A stretch of 64,000 bases of DNA from CAWUEZ02 sp963921355 (GTDB lineage Bacteria; Pseudomonadota; Alphaproteobacteria; Thalassobaculales; Thalassobaculaceae), in assembly GCA_963921355.3 (NCBI GenBank), contig OZ001190.1, positions 4,932,223-4,996,222 on the forward strand, given 5' to 3'. Both the position numbers and the translations under genes were made by a program. The notes under the pieces are model-generated. The model saw only the letters and a program-made list of their open reading frames with translations, was not told the DNA's origin and searched no databases. Of the stretch, positions 17,314 to 25,242 are shown one piece after another. Each line of letters begins with the position of its first letter. Within the stretch, counting starts at the first letter, position 1.

Positions 17314-19092
17314 TCAGACTTCGCGCTCGAGCTCGTCGATCAGCACGGAGATCACGTCGAGCCCCTTGTCCCAGAACGCCGGGTCCGAGGCGTTCAGGCC
17401 GAACGGCGCCAGCAGCTCGCGATGCTGCAGGGTGCCGCCGGCCGACAGCATCTGCAGGTACTTCTCCACGAAGCCCGTCTCGGCGTCCTGATAGACCGCG
17501 TAGAGCGAGTTCACCAGGCAGTCCCCGAACGCGTACGCGTAGACGTAGAACGGCGAGTGGATGAAGTGCGGGATGTACGTCCAGTACACCCGGTAGCTGT
17601 CGTCGAACGCGAAGGCCGGGCCGAGGCTCTCGGTCTGGACCTGCATCCAGATATCACCGAGCTGGTCCGGGGTCAGTTCGCCGTGCTTGCGGGCGTCGTG
17701 GACTCGTTCCTCGAAGGTGTGGAACGCGATCTGGCGGACCACGGTGTTCAACCGGTCCTCGACCATGGAGGCGAGCATCGCCCGGCGCCGCGCCGGATCC
17801 GTGGTCTCCCGCAGCAGCGACTGGAAGGTCAGCATCTCGCCGAACACGCTGGCGGTCTCGGCCAGGGTCAGCGGCGTATCGCACATCAGCTGGCCATGGC
17901 GCGCCGACAGGACCTGGTGGACGCCGTGGCCCAGCTCGTGGGCCAGGGTCATCACGTCGCGGGTCTTGCCCTGATAGTTCAGCAGCAGATAGGGGTGGGC
18001 CGCCGGCACCGTCGGGTGGGCGAACGCCCCCGACGCCTTGCCGGGCCGGACCGGGGCGTCGATCCAGGCATTGTCGAAGAACCGGCGACCGATATCCGCC
18101 ATGTCCGGCGAGAACGCCCGATAGGCGTCGAGCACGATGTCGCGCGCCCGATCCCAGCCGATCGACGCGTCATCGTCGTCCGGCAGCGGCGCGTTGCGGT
18201 CCCAGTGGTTCAGCTTCTCGACCCCGAACCAGCGCGCCTTGATCGTGTAGTAGCGGTGCGAGAGCTCGCCGTAGCGCGCCCGCACCGCCGAGGCGAGCGC
18301 CGCGACCACGTCGTCCTCGACCTGGTTCGCCAGGTTGCGCGCCGAGATCGGCCGGTCGTAGTGGCGCCATTTGTCCTCGATCGACTTGTCCTTGGCCAAG
18401 GTATTGGTGATCAGCGCGAACAGGCCGACATTCTCGCCCAGCACCGCCGACAGGCTCGCCGCCGCCTTGCGCCGGATGTCGGCGTCGGTGCTGGACAGCC
18501 GGTCAAGCACCTGAGAGGTGGTCAGATCCTCGCCGTCCAGCGGAAAGCGCAGGCGCGCCATCGTCTCGTCGAACAAGCGGGTCCAGGCCGACCGGCCGGC
18601 GACCGACTTCTCGAGCAGGATCTGCTCCAGCTCGTCGGACAGCTGATGGTCGCGATACGCGCGGATGTCCCGCAGCCACGGGCCATAGTGCGACAGTTCT
18701 TCGGCCGACAGCTTCGCCTGGAGGTCGGCCTCCTCGATCCGGTTGATCTCCAGGGTGAAGAACAGCAACTCGGTTGAGATCGCGTTCACCCGCTCCTGCA
18801 TCGACTGGAAGAACCGGCCGACATCCGGGTCGGACATGCTGCCGGCATAGAGCAGGTGCGCGAACGACATGACCCGGCTCAGGACCTCGTCCATCTGCTC
18901 GTAATCGGCGATGGCACGGCCGAGTTCCGCGCCCGAAAGTGCCGCGACCTTGCCCTCGAACGCCGAGCGGAACGTGGCTGCGCGGGCCGCGCACTCATCC
19001 AGGTCGGCTTTGATCGTCGGGTCGTCCGGACCCGGATAGAGATCGGCCAGGTCCCATTCGGGAAGCGCACCCAGGGCAGCGGAGTCGGTCAT
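17314..19092 (-). CDS. pepF: Oligoendopeptidase F, M3 family
   Basis: A 592-residue cytoplasmic zinc peptidase that cuts short peptides. The catalytic HELGH is at 385-389, with the third ligand region LTLAETASVFGE downstream. The N-terminal oligopeptidase F domain begins at WDLADLYPGPDD, as in PepF. Length is as expected. The ATG at 19092 was chosen over the one at 19110 because it matches family starts. It is divergent from the acyl-CoA ligase gene at 19236. Confidence 0.93.
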   Translation of the reverse strand: MTDSAALGALPEWDLADLYPGPDDPTIKADLDECAARAATFRSAFEGKVAALSGAELGRAIADYEQMDEVLSRVMSFAHLLYAGSMSDPDVGRFFQSMQERVNAISTELLFFTLEINRIEEADLQAKLSAEELSHYGPWLRDIRAYRDHQLSDELEQILLEKSVAGRSAWTRLFDETMARLRFPLDGEDLTTSQVLDRLSSTDADIRRKAAASLSAVLGENVGLFALITNTLAKDKSIEDKWRHYDRPISARNLANQVEDDVVAALASAVRARYGELSHRYYTIKARWFGVEKLNHWDRNAPLPDDDDASIGWDRARDIVLDAYRAFSPDMADIGRRFFDNAWIDAPVRPGKASGAFAHPTVPAAHPYLLLNYQGKTRDVMTLAHELGHGVHQVLSARHGQLMCDTPLTLAETASVFGEMLTFQSLLRETTDPARRRAMLASMVEDRLNTVVRQIAFHTFEERVHDARKHGELTPDQLGDIWMQVQTESLGPAFAFDDSYRVYWTYIPHFIHSPFYVYAYAFGDCLVNSLYAVYQDAETGFVEKYLQMLSAGGTLQHRELLAPFGLNASDPAFWDKGLDVISVLIDELEREV

Positions 19093-19235
19093 ATTTCTTT
19101 TCCCAGTCATGACGTTCGACGACTTGGCAGAGCCGCCGTCCCAAGCGATATAGAGGCGTTTGCCGAACCCGCCAACCGACCGGCACAACAAGACTGGCGG
19201 GACGGCCGGCAGCAAAGGGTGCATAGGGGGAAATC

Positions 19236-21029
19236 ATGGACTACGCAGCGGTCGCCAATCTGCCGACCATGTTCCTGGACCAGGCCGACAAACTCGGCTC
19301 GCACCCGTTCGTCTGGGCCAAGCGCGAGGGTACGTGGCACGCCCTGTCCTACGGCGAGGCTCGCAAGGATGTGATCAACCTCGCCCGTGGCCTGCGCACG
19401 CTCGGTATCGAGGCCGGGGACCGGGTCGTGATCGTGGCCGAGAACCGGCCGGAATGGGCGATCGCGGACCTGGCTATCATGGCGCTCGGCGCCATCAGCG
19501 TGCCCGCCTACACGACCAACACGGTCGACGACCACCTCTACATCCTCGACCACTCGGGCGCGAAGGCCGCGATTGTCAGCACTTCGAAACTGGCGCGCCG
19601 GGTGATCCCCGCGGCGCGCAGTTGCGACAGCTGTATGGCGGTCATCACCATGGAACCGCCGGCAGAGACGACAGCGGCCGGCATCGACCTGCATGCCTGG
19701 GACGCCGTCATGGCAATGGGAACCGCTGCCGAGAACGACATCGTCGCCGAGGCCCGGGCGATCGACAAGGACGCCACCTCCTGCTTCATATACACCTCGG
19801 GCACCGGCGGGCGGCCGAAGGGCGTGATGCTGACCCACCGCTCGATCATGGCCAACTGCATGGGCGCCCACGAACTGCTGACGAGGATCGGCCTCGGCGA
19901 GGAAGTGTTCCTGTCGCTGCTGCCGCTCTCCCATTCCTATGAACATTCCTGCGGCCTGTTCTTTCCGATCTCGATCGGTGCGCAGATCTACTACGCCGAA
20001 GGGCCCGACCAGCTGGCCAGCAACCTGCAGGAAACCCGGCCGACCCTGATGACCGCCGTGCCCCGGCTCTATGAGGTGCTGCATGACCGCATCATGCGGG
20101 GTGTCGAGCGCCAGGGCGGCAAGAAGGCGCAGCTGTTCAAGGACGCCGTGCGCCTCGGCATCAAGCGCTACGAGGATCCGAACAGCCTGACCCTCGGCGA
20201 GCGGATCTACGACTGGATCCTGAGCCGGCTGGTCCGCGCCAAGGTGGCGCAGCGCTTCGGCGGCCGGCTCAAGGCCTTCGTCTCCGGAGGCGCGGCCCTG
20301 AACCCCGACATCGGCAAGTTCTTCGTCGCCCTCAACGTCAAGCTGCTGCAGGGCTACGGCCAGACCGAGGCCTCGCCGGTGATCTCCGCCAACCCGCCGT
20401 TCAACTTCAAGATCCACACCGTCGGCCCGCCGCTCAGCGGGGTCGAGGTGCGGATCGCCGAGGACGGCGAGATCCTGGTGAAGGGCGACCTGCTGATGAA
20501 GGGCTACTGGCACGATCCGGACACCACGGCCGCCACCATCGTCGACGGCTGGCTGCACACCGGCGACATCGGCCACCTCGACGAGGACGGCTACCTCGTC
20601 ATCACCGACCGCAAGAAGGACATCATCGTCAACTCCGGCGGCGACAACATCTCGCCGGCCCGCATCGAAGGCAAACTGACGCTCGAGCGCGAGCTGATCC
20701 AGGCCATGGTCTACGGCGACAAGCGCCCCTACCTGGTCGCCGTGCTGGTGCCCGACGAGAGCTATGTCGAGGAGTGGGCGTCGGCCAACGGCAAGACCGC
20801 CAACCTGTCCGTGCTCTGCGACGACGAGAGCTTCCGCAAGGACCTCGCCAAGGTGGTGGAGCGGATCAACGAGAACCTGGCGCTGATCGAGAAGATCCGC
20901 CGGTTCGTGATCGCCAGGGAACCGTTCACCACCGAGAACGCGATGATGACGCCGACGCTGAAGATCCGGCGCCACAAGATCCGCGAGCAGTACTACGAGA
21001 AGCTCGACGCCCTGTACGGCCGGGGGTGA
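19236..21029 (+). CDS. Long-chain acyl-CoA ligase (AMP-dependent synthetase)
   Basis: A 597-residue ANL-family ligase that adenylates a fatty acid and transfers it to CoA. Motifs: YTSGTGGRPKGVMLTH (P-loop), GYGQTEASPVIS (A5), TGDIGHLDEDGYLVITDR (A7/A8), and a C-terminal lysine in NAMMTPTLKIRR. Instead of the usual GTT, the P-loop reads GTG. The general layout is that of FadD15-like long-chain ligases. A GGGGGAAATC site precedes the ATG at 19236. It is probably a housekeeping lipid gene. Confidence 0.9.
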   Translation: MDYAAVANLPTMFLDQADKLGSHPFVWAKREGTWHALSYGEARKDVINLARGLRTLGIEAGDRVVIVAENRPEWAIADLAIMALGAISVPAYTTNTVDDHLYILDHSGAKAAIVSTSKLARRVIPAARSCDSCMAVITMEPPAETTAAGIDLHAWDAVMAMGTAAENDIVAEARAIDKDATSCFIYTSGTGGRPKGVMLTHRSIMANCMGAHELLTRIGLGEEVFLSLLPLSHSYEHSCGLFFPISIGAQIYYAEGPDQLASNLQETRPTLMTAVPRLYEVLHDRIMRGVERQGGKKAQLFKDAVRLGIKRYEDPNSLTLGERIYDWILSRLVRAKVAQRFGGRLKAFVSGGAALNPDIGKFFVALNVKLLQGYGQTEASPVISANPPFNFKIHTVGPPLSGVEVRIAEDGEILVKGDLLMKGYWHDPDTTAATIVDGWLHTGDIGHLDEDGYLVITDRKKDIIVNSGGDNISPARIEGKLTLERELIQAMVYGDKRPYLVAVLVPDESYVEEWASANGKTANLSVLCDDESFRKDLAKVVERINENLALIEKIRRFVIAREPFTTENAMMTPTLKIRRHKIREQYYEKLDALYGRG

Positions 21030-21032
21030 CGT

Positions 21033-21130
21033 CCTTCGACACGCCCTGAACTCAGTTCAGGGCTGCTCAGGATGAGGGATGAAAATAAGACCTCGTCCTG
21101 AGCAAGCGCGGAGCGCTGTGTCGAAGGGCG
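21033..21130. repeat. Intergenic palindromic repeat, TTCGACACG family, copy 1
   Basis: Outer arms CCTTCGACACG and its complement (TGTGTCGAAGGGCG) enclose GCTGCTCAGGATGAGG and its partner CCTCGTCCTGAGCA. It lies between the acyl-CoA ligase and DUF1203 stop codons. Copies 2 and 3 are at 29791-29889 and 40438-40550. It could form a long cruciform or bidirectional terminator. Confidence 0.9.
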
Positions 21131-21134
21131 ATCA

Positions 21135-21605
21135 TCAAGCCCGGTCGATCCGGCACTGGTAGCAGTTGTTGGATGCCGAGCGGACGTGGACATAGGCGAT
21201 CGCCGGATCCTCCAGCAGGGCCGCCGCCCGTTCCGGGATGGTCTCGGTCGCCACCACCTGGCCGGTGCCGTAGACGATGCGGTCGTCGGCGCCGTAGCCG
21301 CGGATGATGTAGGTCGCCGATGCCAGCGCCGGCGGAATCCGGTCGCTCTCGGGATACCGGTCGGTCGGCTCGGCCTGCAGGAAGATCGGCCCGACCTCGG
21401 CATAGGGCTGCGGGCCCGGGAACGGCCGGTGGGCCAGCACCAGATAGGGCGCGCCTCGCGGAACCTGGCCCAGACTGTGCCGGCGGGGGATGCCGGCACC
21501 GTCGGAAACGCGTCGTTCGGGGATCTGGCCGTTGGCGTCCGGCGCACCGGACCGCAGGGCGTCGACGACATCATTCTCCAGGGCAACGAACTTGATTGCG
21601 GGCAT
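21135..21605 (-). CDS. DUF1203 protein
   Basis: A 156-residue protein with the DUF1203 pattern: RRHSLGQVPRGAPYLVLAHR followed by FPGPQPYAEVGPIF, and the C-terminal YVHVRSASNNCYQC. The function of the family is unknown. No signal peptide or membrane helix is present. The ATG at 21605 has a GAGGAGG ribosome site. It is divergent from the MAPEG gene at 21777. Confidence 0.88.
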   Translation of the reverse strand: MPAIKFVALENDVVDALRSGAPDANGQIPERRVSDGAGIPRRHSLGQVPRGAPYLVLAHRPFPGPQPYAEVGPIFLQAEPTDRYPESDRIPPALASATYIIRGYGADDRIVYGTGQVVATETIPERAAALLEDPAIAYVHVRSASNNCYQCRIDRA

Positions 21606-21776
21606 GGGGACCTCCTCGGGTTCAGGGTCTCCCACCCTCGCCCGGCGGCGTTGCGGCGCGCTATCCGGCCCTTGCGGTCACGGTCCTGCCCACTTCACCA
21701 GTGCCGGAATCCCCCTCGCCTCCCCGAGCGCACGCAGTACACTTCGGGCACCCGCTCCCCACCCGTGGAGACACCG

Positions 21777-22196
21777 ATGCCTGTCGATCAACTCCTCCAG
21801 TCGCCTGAACTCTTCTGGCTTGTGCTCAGCGTTCTGATCTCCGCACTGTACTGGGTACCCTACATCCTGAACGAGATCGTGCGGGCCGGGCTGTTCGGCG
21901 CGATGGCTTCCAAGCAGCCCTGGTCGATCGAGCTCGCCGGCTGGGCTCAACGCGCCCGGCGGGCGCACGCCAACCAGGTCGAGAACCTGGTGATCTTCGC
22001 CCCGCTCGCCATGCTGGTTCCGCTGCTCGGCCTCAGTTCGGAGGCAACCGCGCTGGCGGCCATGATCTTCTTCGTCGCCCGGCTCGCCCATTTCGTCGTC
22101 TACACTCTCGGCGTTCCCGTGCTCCGGACCCTGACTTTCTTCATCGGCGTCGGCTGTCAGGTCTATCTCGCGATCGTCCTGCTAGGCGCGCTGTAG
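21777..22196 (+). CDS. MAPEG-family membrane protein
   Basis: A 139-residue protein with four predicted membrane helices, of the MAPEG family (membrane-associated proteins in eicosanoid and glutathione metabolism). The diagnostic motif is RARRAHANQVENLVIFAPL after helix 1, with ARLAHFVVYTLGVPVLRTL in the last loop. Bacterial members may have glutathione transferase or peroxidase activity, but the substrate is unknown. The ATG at 21777 has a weak GTGGAG site. Confidence 0.88.
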   Translation: MPVDQLLQSPELFWLVLSVLISALYWVPYILNEIVRAGLFGAMASKQPWSIELAGWAQRARRAHANQVENLVIFAPLAMLVPLLGLSSEATALAAMIFFVARLAHFVVYTLGVPVLRTLTFFIGVGCQVYLAIVLLGAL

Positions 22197-22205
22197 CGGC
22201 CCCGC

Positions 22206-22300
22206 GGGGTCCCGGTCTCGACCGGCGGTCGAACCGGGATGACGGTCGGGATAGAGAAAGAACGTCATCCCGGCGGAGTGTAGCGACGGCCGGGACCTCG
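22206..22300. repeat. Intergenic palindromic repeat, GTCATCCCGG family, copy 1
   Basis: GAACCGGGATGACGG and its partner ACGTCATCCCGGCG face each other, flanked by CCCGGTCTCGACC and GGCCGGGACCTCG. A second copy in the other order lies at 40565-40654. It separates the MAPEG gene and the convergent gamma-glutamyltransferase gene and may act as terminator. Confidence 0.85.
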
Positions 22301-22306
22301 CAACCT

Positions 22307-23998
22307 CTAGCGCGCGAACGCGCCGGTGTTGCGGCGGGGATCGGCCATGGCCATCAGCAGCCCGCCAGGGCCCGGCACCACCGCGCAGACGGCACCCGCG
22401 GTGTGGATCTTATCGGGCCAGGTGACCACCCGGTGGCCGAGGGCGGCCAGCGCGTCGCGGGTGCCGGCATCGATCCGGGCCTCGACATTGACCTGGCCCG
22501 GATGGATCTCGTGCGGCTCGAAGGTGCCGGGGAAGCTGTAGCTCGCCACCCGCGGCGCCTCGACCGCGTCCTGCGGCGCCATTGCGAAGACATGCAGGTT
22601 CAGCAGCACCTGGGCCATGGCCTGAACCTGGACATCCGCCCCCGGCGTGCCGAACGGCATCGCGCGGCCGTCGGGCGCCACCCAGATCGCCGGGTTCGGG
22701 GTCAGCCGCGGCCGCTTGCCGGGCCAAACACCGCTCGGGTGGGTCGGATCCGCCCAACTGGCCGAGCCGCGCGAGGACGGACAGAGCCCGGTCCCGGGCA
22801 TGATCGGTGCCGAATAGGTCACGTCGCTCGGCGTCGCCGAGAACGCGTTACCCCAACGGTCAACCACCGCGATATAGGAGGTATCGCCCGGATCTGGCGT
22901 GCCCTCTCCCACTGCCGCACGAGGCCGTGAGCGGTCCTCCGGCATCGGACAGTCGGGATGGGCGCGGCCCGCATAGAAACAGGCGGCCAGCCGGCGCTCG
23001 GCGTAGTCGGCGCTCAACAGCCGGTCGACCGGCACATCGACGAAGCGCGGGTCGCCGAGATGGGCTTCCCGGTCGGCGAAGGCGATCTTCACGCATTCGA
23101 TCACCCGGTGCAGATGCTCAACCGAATTGTGCGCGACGCCCTGCCAGTCGAACCGGCCGAGCAGGGTCATCACCTGACCCAGCGCCGGGCCCTGGCTCCA
23201 CGTCCCGCAGACCGACAACCGGCCATCGACCCAGTCGATCGCCGGCGGCTCGGCCACTTCGAGCGCGTAGCTCTCCAGGTCCTCGGCCCGCAGCAGACCA
23301 CCGTTCTCGGCATGAAAGCGCAGGATCGCAGCCGCCAGGTCGCCGCGGTAGAACGCGTCCTCGGCGGCCTGCAGGCCGGCTGGCCGGCCTTGGCGCCGGG
23401 CCGCGCGCTCTTCATCGGCCATGTACTGCAGCGAGGCGGCAAGGTCGCGCTGAACGAAGCGGTCGCCGATCGCCGGCGGTGACCCGTCCGGCAGAAAGAT
23501 CGCCGCGTTCTGCGGCCACTCGCGATAGTCCTCGACGTGCTCGGCGATCAGCCCGGCCATCAGCGGATACATCGGGAAGCCGTCGCGGGCGTGGCCGATC
23601 GCAGCTGCCGCGACATCGCCGAAATCCATCGTGCCGAAATCCCGCAGCGCCCGGATCCAGGCTTTCGGGGCCGCCGGTACGACGGTGCGGAGGATACCGC
23701 GCGGCACATGACCGCCATGGGCCGTCTGGAACAGCGCCGGGTCCAGGGCAGCGGGCCAGGTACCCACACCGTCGATGGCGATCGTGCGTCCCGACTCGGC
23801 GAGGCGCATCATAATCGGCGCGACCCCGGCGACGTTCACCAGGTCGCTCTGCACCACGCCGAGGGTGATGCCGCCCGCAACCCCGGCATCGACCGCGTTG
23901 CCGCCCGCCTCCAGCACGTCGAAAGCGGCCTGGGCGGCCAGCTCATGGCCGGCCGAGACCAGATGCCGGTAGCCTGCAGTCTGGGCACGCCAGGTCAT
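22307..23998 (-). CDS. Gamma-glutamyltransferase family protein
   Basis: A 563-residue Ntn hydrolase of the GGT family, which matures by self-cleavage in front of a threonine that becomes the nucleophile. Here that is T373 in PGDTSYIAVVDRWGNAFS. The large-subunit start GGNAVDAGVAGGITLGVV and the small-subunit GSASWADPTHPSGVWPGKRP are present. No signal peptide is seen, so unlike E. coli GGT it may be cytoplasmic; relatives act on gamma-glutamyl peptides or cephalosporin-like amides. It is followed after 17 bases on the same strand by the aminotransferase gene's stop codon region, suggesting an operon. Confidence 0.88.
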   Translation of the reverse strand: MTWRAQTAGYRHLVSAGHELAAQAAFDVLEAGGNAVDAGVAGGITLGVVQSDLVNVAGVAPIMMRLAESGRTIAIDGVGTWPAALDPALFQTAHGGHVPRGILRTVVPAAPKAWIRALRDFGTMDFGDVAAAAIGHARDGFPMYPLMAGLIAEHVEDYREWPQNAAIFLPDGSPPAIGDRFVQRDLAASLQYMADEERAARRQGRPAGLQAAEDAFYRGDLAAAILRFHAENGGLLRAEDLESYALEVAEPPAIDWVDGRLSVCGTWSQGPALGQVMTLLGRFDWQGVAHNSVEHLHRVIECVKIAFADREAHLGDPRFVDVPVDRLLSADYAERRLAACFYAGRAHPDCPMPEDRSRPRAAVGEGTPDPGDTSYIAVVDRWGNAFSATPSDVTYSAPIMPGTGLCPSSRGSASWADPTHPSGVWPGKRPRLTPNPAIWVAPDGRAMPFGTPGADVQVQAMAQVLLNLHVFAMAPQDAVEAPRVASYSFPGTFEPHEIHPGQVNVEARIDAGTRDALAALGHRVVTWPDKIHTAGAVCAVVPGPGGLLMAMADPRRNTGAFAR

Positions 23999-24015
23999 CG
24001 TCGCGCTCCCTCCGC

Positions 24016-25131
24016 CTAGGTGAGCACCTCCTCCAGGGCCGCCACCAGCGCGTCGGTGTCCTCGGCGGTGGCGGTGGTGATCCGGATGTAGTCCTCGTAT
24101 CCCGGGGCCATCAGGCGGCCGATCATGATGCCGCGGGCCTCGAGTGCTGCCACCACCGCGCCGGCCGGCTTTGGCGTCTTGGCCGCCAGATAGTTACCGA
24201 CACTGGGAAACACCTCGCAGCCGAGCCGGACCAGGCCCGCCTCGATCCGTTCGCGCTCGATCCGGGTGGGCTCGAGAATTGATTCCATGTGCGCGCGGTC
24301 GCCGAGGGCGGCCAGCGCGCCGGCCTGGGCCACGGCGTTGACGTTGAACACGCTGCGCATCTTCTGGAACCACTCGGCGACCGCGTCCGAGCCGCAGAGC
24401 GCGTAGCCGACCCGCATGCCGGCCAGACCATAGGCCTTCGAAAAAGTGCGGAACGCCGCCCAGGGGGCCGCGATGCCCGCCAGCCCGTCCAGATGGTCAC
24501 CGCCGCCGGCATGGATGCCGTACTCGTAATACGCCTCGTCGACCACCAGCAGGGTCGTCGCCGGCAGTTTCTCCGCGAAGGCCCGCACCTCGTCCCGCGT
24601 CAGCATGCCGCCGGTCGGGTTGTTCGGCGTCGCCAGGAACACGATCCGGGTGCGGTCGGTGACCGCCGCCAGCATGGCTTCGGTGTCACAGGCGCCGTCC
24701 TGGCGCACCCGAACCGGCACCAGCGTCGCGCCGTTGACCGCGGCGCATTTCGAGTATCCGGGAAAGGATGGGGTCGGGACGATGACCTCGTCGCCGGGCG
24801 CCAGGGCCATGCGGCCGGCGGCGACGATCAGTTCATCGGAGCCGTTGCCGACGACGATCCGGCTCTGGGCGTGGCCGGTGTGCTCCGCCAGCGCCGCCGT
24901 CAGATCCCGCCACAGCGGATCCGGGTAGTAGTTGACCCGGGTCCCGGCGTCCTGCATCGCGGCAACCGCCCGGGGCGAGGGCGCGAACGGCGACTCGTTC
25001 AGGTTCATGCGGCGGATCAGGGCCGGATCGATGCCCGAGGTCGAATCGCGCTGGGTCGGGGGCCAGCCGCCGACGGGCATGGCGCGGATATGCGCCTTGG
25101 GCAGAACGGCGGCGGGATCGGCATCGGCCAT
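24016..25131 (-). CDS. HisC-like PLP aminotransferase
   Basis: A 371-residue fold-type I aminotransferase of the histidinol-phosphate aminotransferase group, which would transfer an amino group from glutamate. Motifs: NLNESPFAPSPRAVAAM at the N-terminus, LATPNNPTGG, VVDEAYYEYG, and the PLP lysine K232 in FRTFSKAYGLAGMRVGY. No other his gene is adjacent and the next gene is a gamma-glutamyltransferase, so the enzyme may act on another substrate, such as an aromatic amino acid. The ATG at 25131 is taken as start. Confidence 0.85.
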   Translation of the reverse strand: MADADPAAVLPKAHIRAMPVGGWPPTQRDSTSGIDPALIRRMNLNESPFAPSPRAVAAMQDAGTRVNYYPDPLWRDLTAALAEHTGHAQSRIVVGNGSDELIVAAGRMALAPGDEVIVPTPSFPGYSKCAAVNGATLVPVRVRQDGACDTEAMLAAVTDRTRIVFLATPNNPTGGMLTRDEVRAFAEKLPATTLLVVDEAYYEYGIHAGGGDHLDGLAGIAAPWAAFRTFSKAYGLAGMRVGYALCGSDAVAEWFQKMRSVFNVNAVAQAGALAALGDRAHMESILEPTRIERERIEAGLVRLGCEVFPSVGNYLAAKTPKPAGAVVAALEARGIMIGRLMAPGYEDYIRITTATAEDTDALVAALEEVLT

Positions 25132-25242
25132 TACGGAACTCCTCGGACAGAACGGCGCGCGAGAGTAGCGTCCCGGCCGGGGCCGCGTCAGCCCTCTCGT
25201 CTTCGCCGACCGGCACACTGGCGCCGACCGCCGGCGATGAGG

